The notes: generated by a model not told the origin, from the sequence alone. DNA of 35,380 nucleotides from Chloroflexi bacterium RBG_13_51_36 (GCA_001796515.1 MGMS01000052.1:1-35380), one strand, 5' to 3'; positions 15,213-23,765 are shown, counted from the stretch's first letter. Numbers and translations are program-made.

Positions 15213-15274
15213 CAAAGGGCTCTTCGTATCATTGGTCAACTCTTGCTACAATCTAGTGTAACGGCAAGAGGATT
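15213..15274 (+). repeat. Solo copy of the ABC-F promoter/leader segment
   Basis: This 62-base segment matches 17041-17102, directly upstream of the ABC-F gene, at 56 of 62 positions by eye. It includes the -10-like CTACAAT and the GGCAAGAGGATT that serves as ribosome binding site there. Here no start codon or coding region follows. The spacer 14952-15383 otherwise holds a TCATTGCGAGG repeat and a strong hairpin. Confidence 0.65.
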
Positions 15275-15318
15275 CTATACCAATAGAATACGGAAGAGTG
15301 TGCCGCTGATAATATACC

Positions 15319-15348
15319 CGCACCTCCGCCCGTAAGAGCGGAGGTGCG
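15319..15348. terminator. Perfect 11-bp hairpin downstream of the metalloprotease gene
   Basis: CGCACCTCCGC (15319-15329) and GCGGAGGTGCG (15338-15348) pair perfectly around an 8-base loop, 36 bases after the minus-strand stop at 15384. There is no T-run on either side, so it is a possible transcript 3' end or a stabilising hairpin and not a classic intrinsic terminator. Confidence 0.45.
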
Positions 15349-15383
15349 GAGAAGTGCAATTCAGACCCCAGCTGCCGGCATCG

Positions 15384-16703
15384 CTAGTCCATGATATCAG
15401 GGCTTCCACTACAGGCCGCGAGAATGCAAAGGGTCGAATACAGAAGGGGGTTGTCCGCGTTGCGGCAGTTCTTGGCGCTCTGAACATCCGGGTTGTCGCA
15501 GCAAAAGCCGCTGGGCTCCATGATGGAGTCGGCTGTGCTGCTGGCGTCGGGAGGATGGTAGAGGTCGAGGGTATGTCCGAGCTCATGGGCGAGATGGTAC
15601 AGATTGAGGTCCCCGCATGTATCCGGATCAACGCCGCATCCACCACACGGGCAAAAATCCCGACAGTCGACCGGACATGGACAGGGCACGGAGAGTTGCT
15701 GGTCACAGGACACAATCTTGGCTGCCTCTGTGCCTGAGGAGAAAGATGCTCCACCACCCCAGCTGCATGCGAGGGATTCACTCATCTCCCCAACCACGAA
15801 TATCTCCACCGCATTGTCCACGTTGACCTCCGCGCGCAGGTTCGTGGCCTCAGTGCTGTTGTCGAGCACCTTATATGCAGGCTTGTCGAGGTAGATTGGC
15901 TCGAGGACCGTGAACTTCAGGCAGCGCTCAGTGCCACACCTGTCCCAGAGCTCATCTGCCCTTGTCATGAGGGTATCAAATGCTGTGCCGGTACGGTCGG
16001 GGTCGTCGGGTCCGGTACCGATAAACACCGGCTGGATCCTTATTGCCTGGCAGAAGGTCACTCTGAACACGAACACCAGCTCAAGGTGAAATCTGACGCG
16101 TATCAATGAGCCGAGGATGGGAGAAGAGTCAGCCACAATCAGGTCGATATCGCCAGCAAAGGGGGCGCTATTCCCGTCCTCTGCCTGCAGGTTCTCCGGG
16201 AACGCACCGGTGAGGTTTCCCGCCATTTTCTCAGTATAGGATGGGAAGTTATCCATCTCTCCTTCTGGCTGTAACTGCGGGTATCCCGCAACCTGGTCAA
16301 TGAGCTCGTAGTGCAGCTTGGTGCTAAAATCTGCTCTTGTCGCGCCCTGCTGGGAATCGTATTCCGTTTCGTACTCGTCCGCCATAAGAGTAAGGCCAAT
16401 AAGCCCCGAATCTCCCATCTTGGTAGGAACACCGTCGGCGATCAGGTTGACCCAGCCCAAAGACATGGTAAGGTTGCCTTGCGGTGCAGATACCACCTGG
16501 AACGCGATCATCCCTGAAAACGTTGTCTGTGCCTCTTGCTGTGCATCCGTCATAACGGTACCCTGCGCGGTGAAGTTGCCGACCAGGTAGTAGAGTTCTT
16601 CCTCCTGCTGAGGTGGCGTCGCCTCGGTGCAAGAACTGCCTATGACGATCGCGATGAGGAAGATACATAGGACTGCCAGTACTGTCTTTGCTCCAATCTT
16701 CAT
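15384..16703 (-). CDS. Lipoprotein with C-terminal metzincin-like zinc protease domain
   Basis: This protein of 439 residues has a signal MKIGAKTVLAVLCIFLIAIV ending at GSSC, probably a lipoprotein site, followed by an acidic linker. The middle part (about 30-290) is beta-rich and not recognised. Near the C-terminus AHELGHTLDLYH contains HExxHxxxxxH (373-383), the metzincin zinc motif with Asp instead of the usual Gly, and SIMEPSG some 20 residues later fits the Met-turn. The region 330-439 is rich in cysteines (CPCPVDCRDFCPCGGCGVDPDTC), suggesting disulfides outside the cell. A putative secreted peptidase; substrate unknown. AGGAGGAGTAAC before the ATG at 16703 fixes the start; the frame upstream of it is not protein-like. 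Confidence 0.7.
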   Translation of the reverse strand: MKIGAKTVLAVLCIFLIAIVIGSSCTEATPPQQEEELYYLVGNFTAQGTVMTDAQQEAQTTFSGMIAFQVVSAPQGNLTMSLGWVNLIADGVPTKMGDSGLIGLTLMADEYETEYDSQQGATRADFSTKLHYELIDQVAGYPQLQPEGEMDNFPSYTEKMAGNLTGAFPENLQAEDGNSAPFAGDIDLIVADSSPILGSLIRVRFHLELVFVFRVTFCQAIRIQPVFIGTGPDDPDRTGTAFDTLMTRADELWDRCGTERCLKFTVLEPIYLDKPAYKVLDNSTEATNLRAEVNVDNAVEIFVVGEMSESLACSWGGGASFSSGTEAAKIVSCDQQLSVPCPCPVDCRDFCPCGGCGVDPDTCGDLNLYHLAHELGHTLDLYHPPDASSTADSIMEPSGFCCDNPDVQSAKNCRNADNPLLYSTLCILAACSGSPDIMD

Positions 16704-17040
16704 GTTACTCCTCCTACTCTTTGAATAGATGATGAAATTATGTCTTTGACGACCGTGTGTCTTGGAAGCGACGGTTGATTTTGCCGGGGCAGGGGAAGAA
16801 TAGCCCGGTTCAGGTTTCCACATAGAGAGGACTGAACATTACACAAGCTACCGCAACTCTCTGATGCACCCACTTGACCACCGACCTGATACTGCTACCC
16901 GGAATGCTATTTCTGATGGATAGTACTCCAATATTATGCCATCCTAGCTGAGAAGGCGTCAACAGTCTTTCAAGTGCTTCTCAAATCCATAACACCGAGC
17001 CGGGCAATCACAAAGCGCTACTCCGTCTCTCCGGGTTCCG
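16704..17040. other. Non-coding spacer
   Basis: This is a divergent spacer between the metalloprotease gene (minus) and the ABC-F gene (plus). Apart from the metalloprotease ribosome binding site at its left end, no gene, hairpin or repeat was recognised. Confidence 0.5.
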
Positions 17041-17102
17041 CAAAGGGTTCTTCGTATCATTGGCCAAGTCCTGCTACAATTTAGTGTCACGGCAAGAGGA
17101 TT
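17041..17102 (+). promoter_or_regulatory. Promoter and leader of the ABC-F gene (duplicated at 15213-15274)
   Basis: TACAAT at 17075-17080 is a plausible -10 box with a weak -35 (TTCGTA, 17051-17056). AAGAGG at 17094-17099 is the ribosome binding site for the GTG at 17105. A TTG start at 17060 would put this promoter inside the gene and is rejected. Confidence 0.5.
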
Positions 17103-17104
17103 AT

Positions 17105-19090
17105 GTGATTACTGTCAGCGGAGTCTCCAAGTCATATAACGAACACGAGCTCTTCAGCGGGGTCAGCTTCACTGTCGGCATGAGCGATCGCATTGCTGTC
17201 ATTGGGCGGAACGGCACGGGGAAGACCACCCTTTTCGAAATCATAGCAGGCAACATCATCCCGGATTCCGGGAGCGTGTCTGTGCGGCGCGACACCGCTA
17301 TCGGCTATCTTCGCCAGGACGTCCAGCCATCATCGGAGCGCAGTCTGCTGGAGTATGTGTCCGGGTCGTCCGATCTGATCAGCAACCTTGAGCATAAGAT
17401 CGCGCTGGTGCAGGAAGACCTGGCAGAGGAACAGGACGAAGAAACCGTGAAAGGCCTGCTGAGGAAGCTGGGTGAGCTGCAGTCGCTCTACGAGGCGAAG
17501 GGCGGCTATAGCTCCGAACACGAGGCCAAAATCATCCTCACCGGAATGGGTTTTGCCCCGTCGGATTTCGAGCGTCCGCTATCTGAATTCAGCGGGGGCT
17601 GGCGGACACGTATTGAACTGACCAGGCTCCTCTTTCTCAGTCCCGATGTCCTGCTGCTGGACGAACCTACCAACTATCTTGATCTGGAGACGCAGCGCTG
17701 GTTTGAGACCTACCTGAAGCGCTATCGAGGTGCCGTTCTGGTGACGTCACATGACCGGGCTTTTCTCAACAATGTTGCCAGCAAGGTCATAGCTATTGAG
17801 GACGAGGCCGTTATCTTCCACCATGGAGACTACGATAGCTACGTTGGCGCCCGCGAGAAGGATATCGAGACTCGCAAGGCAGCCGCCCGGCGACAGGAGG
17901 TTGAAATCAGGCGGCAAATGCGTTTCGTCGAGCGCTTTCGGGCCAAGAACACCAAGGCTTCTCAGGTGCAGAGCCGTATCAAGCAGCTGGACAAGATTGA
18001 GCGGATTACGGTTCCCCGCGTAATGAAGAAGATACATTTCAACTTCAGAGAGCCACCGCGCAGCGGTCGCGTCGTAATCGAACTAACGCACGTTGCCAAG
18101 TCTTACGGCCGGCACGTCGTATACCAGGACCTTAACGTAATGCTGGAGCGCGGAGACCGGGCCGCCCTGGTAGGCGTGAATGGGGCCGGGAAGACAACTC
18201 TTCTGCGCATACTGGCGGGTGTTTTGCCCTTTGAAAGAGGCGAGCGCGTGCTCGGACACAATGTGACTACGGCATACTTCGCCCAGTACTATATAGAATC
18301 TCTCAACCCCGACAACAGCATCATCGAGGAGCTGCGGGGCGCGGCACCGGACGAACCGGAACAGCGCCTGCGCGGTCTGGCCGGGGCATTCCTCTTCAGT
18401 GGTGACGACGTAACCAAGAGGATATCGGTGCTCTCGGGCGGGGAAAAGACGCGCATTGCTATTGCCAGGATGCTGGTAAGGCCGGCCAATCTCCTTCTTA
18501 TGGATGAACCAACCAATCACTTGGACATTGCGTCCCGCGAGATTTTGACCGATGCCCTGGACGCTTACCAAGGGACCTTATGTTTTATCACTCACGACCG
18601 TACTCTTATCCGGGAAATCGCCAACAAAATAATTCAGGTGCGGGACGGCCAGGTAACGGTTTTCCCGGGTAGTTACGATGACTATCTATGGCGAAACAGG
18701 TCTCCGGATGGCCAAGCGGAGACTATGCAAACGCAGCCCCGTATAGGGCAGTCGCGTCAGCCATCGACGGCCGTGAAGGGTCGCCAGCGAAAGGCCCTCG
18801 AGGGCCAACTGCGGAACGAGCATTACCGCGCCATATCGCCGGTGAGGCAGCGCATCACAGAAATAGAGCAGGAGACGGCAGCGAACACAGCGCGAATTGC
18901 GGAAATCGAAGCTATAATGGCTGACCCGTCACATTACAAGGACTCCCGCAACGTGGTCGCTGTAAATCGTGAGTATGTGGCGCTAAAGGAAAACGTGGCC
19001 AGGTTGACGGCCGAATGGGAGGGACTGATCGGCGAGGCTGAGCGGATAGACGCGGACTACCGCAAGAGGCGGGAAGAGCTGGCGGGATAA
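17105..19090 (+). CDS. ABC-F family ATPase (ribosome-associated)
   Basis: This soluble protein of 661 residues has two ABC domains and no membrane helices. First domain: Walker A GRNGTGKT (34-41), signature EFSGGWRTR, Walker B VLLLDEPTNYLDL. Second domain: GVNGAGKTT, VLSGGEKTRIAIAR, LLLMDEPTNHLDI, ITHDRTLI. The inter-domain linker (PtIM region) is basic and helical (RRQMRFVERFRAKNTKASQ), and the C-terminus (about 570-661) is a coiled coil as in Uup. ABC-F proteins bind the ribosomal E site and rescue stalled complexes or protect against antibiotics; which of these applies here is unknown. Start GTG 17105 rests on the ribosome binding site and promoter position. Its last 50 bases reappear, diverged, at 23512-23544, 23663-23716 and 26345-26371. 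Confidence 0.88.
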   Translation: MITVSGVSKSYNEHELFSGVSFTVGMSDRIAVIGRNGTGKTTLFEIIAGNIIPDSGSVSVRRDTAIGYLRQDVQPSSERSLLEYVSGSSDLISNLEHKIALVQEDLAEEQDEETVKGLLRKLGELQSLYEAKGGYSSEHEAKIILTGMGFAPSDFERPLSEFSGGWRTRIELTRLLFLSPDVLLLDEPTNYLDLETQRWFETYLKRYRGAVLVTSHDRAFLNNVASKVIAIEDEAVIFHHGDYDSYVGAREKDIETRKAAARRQEVEIRRQMRFVERFRAKNTKASQVQSRIKQLDKIERITVPRVMKKIHFNFREPPRSGRVVIELTHVAKSYGRHVVYQDLNVMLERGDRAALVGVNGAGKTTLLRILAGVLPFERGERVLGHNVTTAYFAQYYIESLNPDNSIIEELRGAAPDEPEQRLRGLAGAFLFSGDDVTKRISVLSGGEKTRIAIARMLVRPANLLLMDEPTNHLDIASREILTDALDAYQGTLCFITHDRTLIREIANKIIQVRDGQVTVFPGSYDDYLWRNRSPDGQAETMQTQPRIGQSRQPSTAVKGRQRKALEGQLRNEHYRAISPVRQRITEIEQETAANTARIAEIEAIMADPSHYKDSRNVVAVNREYVALKENVARLTAEWEGLIGEAERIDADYRKRREELAG

Positions 19091-19148
19091 CGATTGGGCG
19101 AGAAGAACAAAGGGCCGCAATGTCAGACTCTGACCAAACGAAGGTTGA

Positions 19149-19970
19149 CTAGTAAATCGATTTAAGCACCATTCGTGCTACCAGCACCGGGGGTATGAAT
19201 GGCATTCGGCTGAAAGCCAATGGATTATTGGCGCCACTTTGGAGTTCCTCGGGAAAGACTGGCTCTTCCATACGGTCAAGAACAAATCCATAGCGGAAAC
19301 AGGTATTGAAGAGCAGGCTGATGGGACGATGGAAGTAGTACTGTGGCTCAGGTTGCCCTGGTATGCCAAACCCTCTGTAAGAGTAAGGTTGTGCGTAATC
19401 GGTGATGGTTATACCTGACTTGACCATGATCTCGCCATCTTGTTCGTACTGCTCGGCTACATGTCGGGCTGTCCAGGAGTTAAACACAGGATGAGTAATA
19501 GAAAAGACGAAGCGCCCGTGAGGCTTGAGCAGGGTGGGCAATGCAGAAATGAGAGGTGTGATTGAGGACATGTCCATCAGTGCCATAGTACAGACTGCAG
19601 CATCGAATCGCCTCTCCCCCAGTGATAAGATTGCCGCCCGGTCGGTAGCATCAAGCTTGAGATATGTTATGCGATCGTCATTTTCTGCAGTACGATCCCG
19701 CGCCCGATTGAGGAATCTCTCAGCCTGGTCTATTGCAGTCACGACTGCTCCCATACCGGCCATGCGCCGCGCGAAGCGTCCGGCACCACAGGCAACGTCG
19801 AGCACTTGCTCTCCAGCTTTCAACGCAAGCATGCGCTCAGTGGTAGGTTCAATAAGATAGTCTTGGAACTCGTTACCGTCACCAATCTTGTCATCCCACC
19901 ATTCAGCGAGGCGATCCCAAGCTTCGATGGCTTTACTATTATATTCCGGGAAATCGGGAGAGTGCTGCAT
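19149..19970 (-). CDS. Class I SAM-dependent methyltransferase
   Basis: This protein of 273 residues has SAM motif I VLDVACGAGRF (56-66), AIDQAERFLNRAR as the acidic loop after beta-2, LDATDR before motif II, FDAAVCTMALMDM, and LLKPHGRFVFSITHPVF, characteristic of small-molecule or quinone-type methyltransferases (Methyltransf_11/25). The C-terminal RPISLLFNTCFRYGFVLDRMEEP is typical for relatives in Chloroflexi. Substrate unknown. The ATG at 19970 follows GGTGGGG; the 73 codons upstream in frame are not protein-like. It is convergent with the ABC-F gene. Confidence 0.82.
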   Translation of the reverse strand: MQHSPDFPEYNSKAIEAWDRLAEWWDDKIGDGNEFQDYLIEPTTERMLALKAGEQVLDVACGAGRFARRMAGMGAVVTAIDQAERFLNRARDRTAENDDRITYLKLDATDRAAILSLGERRFDAAVCTMALMDMSSITPLISALPTLLKPHGRFVFSITHPVFNSWTARHVAEQYEQDGEIMVKSGITITDYAQPYSYRGFGIPGQPEPQYYFHRPISLLFNTCFRYGFVLDRMEEPVFPEELQSGANNPLAFSRMPFIPPVLVARMVLKSIY

Positions 19971-20130
19971 AGTCCCCACCAATTCAATTCTAACATCTCT
20001 CACGACTGTCTGAAAGAAGAAGGCTATCAGCCCAGCCCGGGACTCCCCGGAAGTGATTGTCGAGCCGCGGGCTCCACTCCCGCCAGGGACGCCATGATGC
20101 CAGGCAGAGCAAAGACTCCGGGATGACTGC

Positions 20131-21420
20131 TTACCTGGCCCTGGAAACGGCCGGGGCTGTGACAGTACCCGGCCGGCGGCCCTGCACATTCCGATGGGAT
20201 GCCAAGTGAGTATTGCCGCTGCGTTTTACCGGTCTCTTGTTTTCTGTGCCATACTGTCGTGGCTGTCGGGGAAGGCGTGATTCTCTGGCCGGGGCAGGTC
20301 TGGCGTAATCAAAGCCCTGGAGTGTCAGACGCTCCAGCGGCGTGTGGAGAAGCTGCTCGAGGGCGACTATCTTATCAGCATCGTCACTGGTCACAAAGGT
20401 GAACGCATCTCCGTTTTTGTTAACTCTTCCGGTACGGCCGATTCGGTGGATATAGGCGTCTGTATCTTCCGGCATATCGTAATTGATGACGTGGGAAATG
20501 CTCAAGACGTCGAGACCGCGGGCGGCGATATCGGTCGCCACCAGAATCTTGACCGAGCCGTTACGGAAAGCTTCGAGCGCGGCTTGACGTCGCCCCTGGG
20601 AAAGGTCGCCCTGCAGAGAAGTCACCTGATAGCCGGCTCTCAGCAGCTGCTCTGCCACTCGTTCGGCCCTGTGTTTGGTGCGGGTAAAGACAAGCACCGA
20701 TTCCATCTGGGTTCTGTCCAAAATCTGCTTCAGCAGATTAGTCTTGAGGTGCTGTTGCACCGGGTACAGAGCGTGTGACACCGTCTTAGCGGGTAATTGC
20801 AGGTCAACCTGCACCGTGACCGGGTCATGCAGGATTTCACGCGCCAGGCGCCGGACATCGTCAGGCATAGTAGCCGAGAAAAGCAGTGTCTGGTGTTTCT
20901 GAAGGATGCAGCTTAGTATGCTGCGTACATCGGGCAGAAAGCCCATATCGAACATACGGTCGGCCTCGTCGATGACCAGGACTTCCAGATTCGCCAGGCT
21001 GATAGTCCCTTTCCAGAGGTGGTCGAGTAAACGGCCGGGGCAGGCCGCGACAATCTCAGCGCCCCTGCGCAGCCCACTGGTCTGCCGTTCCATGCTCACC
21101 CCGCCGTAGACAGAAATACTTTGCAATCCTGTTTTGCTCCCCAGGCTATTGATAACCTCGCAGGTCTGCTCGGCCAGCTCGCGTGTCGGGGAGATTATCA
21201 GGGCCCGGACGCGTCCTCGAGGGCCCATTCGCAGACGCTCCAAAATCGGCAGCACGAAAGCGGCCGTCTTGCCTGTGCCGGTCTGCGCCAGCCCGATGAC
21301 ATCGCGCCCCTGCATTACCAGCGGGATAACCTGCGATTGGATTGGTGTGGGAACGGAATAACCGAGCGCACGTACACCGGCCATGATGCTCGGATGCAAA
21401 TTAAACGTTTCGAAATTCAT
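20131..21420 (-). CDS. DEAD-box RNA helicase
   Basis: This RNA helicase of 429 residues has all classic motifs: Q motif (GYSVPTPIQSQVIP), I (AQTGTGKTAAF), Ia (PTRELAEQ), II (DEADRMFDMGF), III (SATMP), IV (VLVFTRTK), V (ATDIAARGLDV) and VI (HRIGRTGR). A basic tail of about 60 residues rich in Arg, Pro and Gln (RESRLPRQPRQYG) follows, as in RhlE/CsdA-like helicases that act on structured RNA or ribosome assembly. AAGGAG before the ATG at 21420 gives the start; an upstream ATG at 21447 is less likely. The zinc-ribbon gene lies 275 bases upstream on the same strand. Confidence 0.9.
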   Translation of the reverse strand: MNFETFNLHPSIMAGVRALGYSVPTPIQSQVIPLVMQGRDVIGLAQTGTGKTAAFVLPILERLRMGPRGRVRALIISPTRELAEQTCEVINSLGSKTGLQSISVYGGVSMERQTSGLRRGAEIVAACPGRLLDHLWKGTISLANLEVLVIDEADRMFDMGFLPDVRSILSCILQKHQTLLFSATMPDDVRRLAREILHDPVTVQVDLQLPAKTVSHALYPVQQHLKTNLLKQILDRTQMESVLVFTRTKHRAERVAEQLLRAGYQVTSLQGDLSQGRRQAALEAFRNGSVKILVATDIAARGLDVLSISHVINYDMPEDTDAYIHRIGRTGRVNKNGDAFTFVTSDDADKIVALEQLLHTPLERLTLQGFDYARPAPARESRLPRQPRQYGTENKRPVKRSGNTHLASHRNVQGRRPGTVTAPAVSRAR

Positions 21421-21694
21421 TAAACTCCTTGGTGAAATGCGAGTCAAAAGCCCGGATGATCGGGCAGATGGCTCAAATCATTTCATATTTTCCTTCTCCT
21501 TTTCTATTATTCGATAGATTATCGTTACCAGTACCGGAAATTGCCGCCCCATCTTTATTCGCAAGGCGTAAGGCCGCGACAGCGTTGACAACCCGGTTCT
21601 TCAGTTTTTTCCCATGATGTGAGCGATTGCGGCTTGACCTTTGGACTGTGATGGGATTTGAACGAATTCATATACCTGGGATTGACCACTACCA

Positions 21695-21916
21695 CTATAT
21701 CTTCTGGTATTCTGTACTCAGCATTGCTTTGTTGGCGTAGCTGGACCAGCTACCGGACGGGCCGCGACGCTGTTGTCTCTTCGATTTTCGGCACTGAGGA
21801 CAACGTCTGGGCTCGTTGGCAAAACCCTTAGACGCAAAGAACTCTTGTTCCCTGGCGGTGAAGGTGAAGCCAGTACCACAATCGGAACACTGTATCGACT
21901 TGTCTTGAAAACTCAT
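21695..21916 (-). CDS. Zinc-ribbon protein (zf-trcl type)
   Basis: This protein of 73 residues has four zinc ligands in two knuckles, C10-x2-C13 (IQCSDC) and C39-x2-C42 (RRCPQC), separated by FTFTAREQEFFASKGFANEP, which is the pattern of the probable zinc-ribbon family often annotated zf-trcl. A short basic Ser/Arg tail follows (KRQQRRGPSGSWSS). Such genes are often found near cold-shock or RNA helicase genes, as here. Function unknown. GGAGG lies about 5 bases before the ATG. Confidence 0.8.
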   Translation of the reverse strand: MSFQDKSIQCSDCGTGFTFTAREQEFFASKGFANEPRRCPQCRKSKRQQRRGPSGSWSSYANKAMLSTEYQKI

Positions 21917-22131
21917 TGGATGACCTCCTTTTTCAAGATTTTAGTTAGAGCCTGGGTCACCCAATACTTGATATGAATCTGGCAGAATCCTAGAAGCTGG
22001 TAATAACCTAAACTGAAACTACTAAACATACAGTATACAGCAGAACAAAACATTATGCAAATCGGTGTTCTTTTTTACGTGATTAGGGGCACATTGTCCA
22101 CTTGCTTTGTCACTGCGAGTCCTCTTCCTTT

Positions 22132-22221
22132 CTTCCCCTCTTAACGTAAGAGGGGCTAGGGGAGTTATGAGAACACCCCCGTCGTAACCCCCCTTAATCC
22201 CCCCTTATCCTAAGGGGGGAG
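22132..22221. repeat. Composite palindromic repeat (copy 1)
   Basis: Two palindromes of the dispersed family face each other: CCCCTCTTAACGTAAGAGGGG with tail CTAGGGGAGTTATGA, then CGTAACCCCCCTTAATCC and CCCCCCTTATCCTAAGGGGGG. The tails are partly complementary (GGGAGTTAT against GTAACCCCCC). The same composite stands at 26380-26466. Confidence 0.7.
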
Positions 22222-22232
22222 AATTCGGAAGA

Positions 22233-22281
22233 GACCGCTGACCGCTGTCTACTGGCTTGTGACTGCTGACCCCCGATTAGT
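22233..22281. repeat. Degenerate heptamer array (7 units)
   Basis: Seven contiguous 7-base units keep phase: GACCGCT, GACCGCT, GTCTACT, GGCTTGT, GACTGCT, GACCCCC, GATTAGT. They belong to the GAYYNCT family that recurs at 23729, 26622 and 27265 and, on the other strand, at 23356. Confidence 0.55.
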
Positions 22282-22288
22282 CGCTGTT

Positions 22289-22326
22289 CGTAACCCACCT
22301 TAATCCTCCCTTATCCTAAGGGAGGA
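22289..22326. repeat. Palindromic dispersed repeat
   Basis: CGTAACCCACCTTAATCC precedes CTCCCTTATCCTAAGGGAG. A near copy lies at 22640-22677, and a third relative at 22818-22857. Confidence 0.65.
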
Positions 22327-22472
22327 GAGCTGGTGGTTTGTCGTTGCAGGGAGCCCTTCTGAGGAAGGACGACGCGCCAGTCTCCTGCCTCGCCGAGATT
22401 GCTTCGGCACCCTTCGGCGGAAGAGTGCCTCGCAAAGACATGGAGGGCATAGGGGGGAGGGACAGCGGGGAA

Positions 22473-22868
22473 GACGGGATGATTCGTTCCGGGGGAAACG
22501 GTTGTTTTTCTTGGAATTGAGCAGCTCGTTTTCGTACGTAAGGAGACTAGTTCCGGTACGTTTAACCCCAAGCTACACACGGTTCGTTTCGTCGGTTTGC
22601 CATTTGTTTTTGCGAGCCGACTCTCGATTAATCGCGGTTCGTAACCCACCTTAATCCTCCCTTACCCTAAGGGAGGCGAAGACGGGATGATTCGTTTTGT
22701 AAAAATCACCTTTTTTTCTGAAGTTCAATGGCTGCTTTCCGTACGTAAAACGATTACCTCCGTAAGGTTCAGTTGTTAAAGTACGTATGATTCGTTTCGT
22801 CAAGGCGTCATAAATCACGTAACTCCCTATAACTCCCTCTTACCCTAAGAGGGAGGACAGCGAAGGGC
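22473..22868. repeat. Degenerate tandem duplication of about 200 bp
   Basis: Two units (22473-22680 and 22681-22868) share the same order of words: GACGGGATGATTCGTT (or TGATTCGTT), about 55 bases, CGTACGTA, about 30 bases, GTACGT, GTTCGTTTCGTC, and a TTA-CCC-TAAG palindrome. GTTCGTTT-type words recur about every 100 bases (22481, 22581, 22688, 22789, 22871). The remainder of the gene-free stretch 21917-22872 holds the repeats listed above. No ORF there is protein-like. Confidence 0.5.
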
Positions 22869-22872
22869 CGAT

Positions 22873-23325
22873 TCATTTGTGCGAACCCTCCAGGCCGGCC
22901 GACTGACGCAGGGAGGCAGTTTCCAGAATCTTGTCGATGACCATTTTCATGTAGCTGCGGTCGGTTCGATCCAGCCGGTAGTTTGCAGAATACCATTTCA
23001 CGAGTAATCTGGAGGCTTCTCTGACTACGCGGCGGTTACCAGGGTCGTACTGAAGAGAAGACTGTAACTTGACGCGAATGAGCGCTATTTCAGGGTCAAC
23101 GCCTTCCAGATTGGTAATGTTCCACAGTTGGGATGTTTCGGCAGGGCTGAGGGTACCGGAATAGAAGCCATGTTTGCGGGCATTCCGGTTGCCTATCTGG
23201 CCGCCGCGCCCCCTCTTAGTCCGTGTTGGGCTTACAGTCAGGTTCTGGGAAGCCTCACCTGCGGGATTTAATTCATCAGTGCAGCACACGAGCTCCAAAT
23301 TAGCAGGAATTCTCTGTTCGAGCAA
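22873..23325 (-). CDS. Hypothetical protein with GGQxGNxNAxKHGFYS motif
   Basis: This protein has up to 150 residues (TTG at 23325, no ribosome binding site; the true start may be internal). Around residues 41-57 it carries GRGGQIGNRNARKHGFYS, a motif found in small proteins of many Chloroflexi and other genomes, sometimes next to phage or repeat elements, with no assigned function. The remainder is helical and charged (IALIRVKLQSSLQY, REASRLLVKWYSANYRLDRTDR). A distant relation to phage terminase small subunits or DNA-binding proteins is possible but not demonstrable here. It is flanked on both sides by repeat arrays. Confidence 0.55.
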   Translation of the reverse strand: MLEQRIPANLELVCCTDELNPAGEASQNLTVSPTRTKRGRGGQIGNRNARKHGFYSGTLSPAETSQLWNITNLEGVDPEIALIRVKLQSSLQYDPGNRRVVREASRLLVKWYSANYRLDRTDRSYMKMVIDKILETASLRQSAGLEGSHK

Positions 23326-23355
23326 GGGGAAAATGGCGCGTCGCAGCTAGATGCT

Positions 23356-23495
23356 AGGGATCAGGGACCAGGGATCAGGGACCAGGGATCAGGGACCAGG
23401 GATCAGGGACCAGGGATCAGGGACCAGGGATCAGGGACTAGGGATCAGGGACTAGGGACTAGGGACTAGGGACTAGAGATTAGAGATTGGAGATT
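23356..23495. repeat. Heptamer tandem array, 20 units
   Basis: Twenty contiguous 7-base units: five AGGGATC-AGGGACC pairs, then AGGGATC, AGGGACT, AGGGATC, four AGGGACT, two AGAGATT and one GGAGATT. The phase is exact over 140 bases and units degrade toward the right. This is a 7/14-bp satellite; there are no spacers, so it is not a CRISPR. Confidence 0.9.
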
Positions 23496-23511
23496 GGGGG
23501 CTGCCGACCGG

Positions 23512-23544
23512 CTACTACCGCAAGAGACGGGAAGAGCTGGCGGG
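23512..23544. pseudogene. Diverged copy of the 3' end of the ABC-F gene (fragment 1)
   Basis: CTACTACCGCAAGAGACGGG then AAGAGCTGGCGGGG matches 19053-19087 of the ABC-F gene, encoding YRKRREELAG. The stop codon is lost here. It follows the heptamer array directly. Confidence 0.6.
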
Positions 23545-23662
23545 GCAGCAGCTGCGATCTGCCCACTGGCTTCTGTTTACTGGCTCTGTTCACCCATTTG
23601 TTCTATTTCAACATTTGGTGAAATGGCCGTGAAAAGTGAAAGTGGTGGAGAATCCGAGGAAC

Positions 23663-23716
23663 GCTGAGCGGACAGACGCGGACTACCGCAAGAGACGCGA
23701 ACGGTTGGCGGGATAG
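23663..23716. pseudogene. Diverged copy of the 3' end of the ABC-F gene (fragment 2)
   Basis: This copy runs from GCTGAGCGGA through AGACGCGGACTACCGCAAGA to TTGGCGGGATAG, covering the last 17 codons and stop codon of the ABC-F gene (19038-19090) with fewer than ten differences. It is an isolated fragment with no upstream coding part. Four heptamers follow at 23729-23756. Confidence 0.7.
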
Positions 23717-23765
23717 CAGTTGCGAGGTGGCTACTGCCTACTGACCATTGACTATTGTTTCACAG

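Noticed and set aside
15275-15781. Minus-strand 168-codon ORF overlapping the metalloprotease gene
   Set aside because: It lies in another frame of the cysteine-rich region of the metalloprotease gene and has a low-complexity translation with no family features.
21640-21690. tRNA-like word (GGGATTTGAAC resembling a reversed T-arm)
   Set aside because: Neither strand gives an acceptor stem, D-arm or anticodon arm around it; no cloverleaf can be formed.
22311-22649. 112-codon minus-strand ORF in the repeat zone
   Set aside because: It is made of palindromic repeats and tandem-unit DNA; the translation is not protein-like.
23356-23495. Regular repeat array, possible CRISPR
   Set aside because: Units are 7 bases long and contiguous with no spacers, and no cas genes are near; it is a simple satellite.
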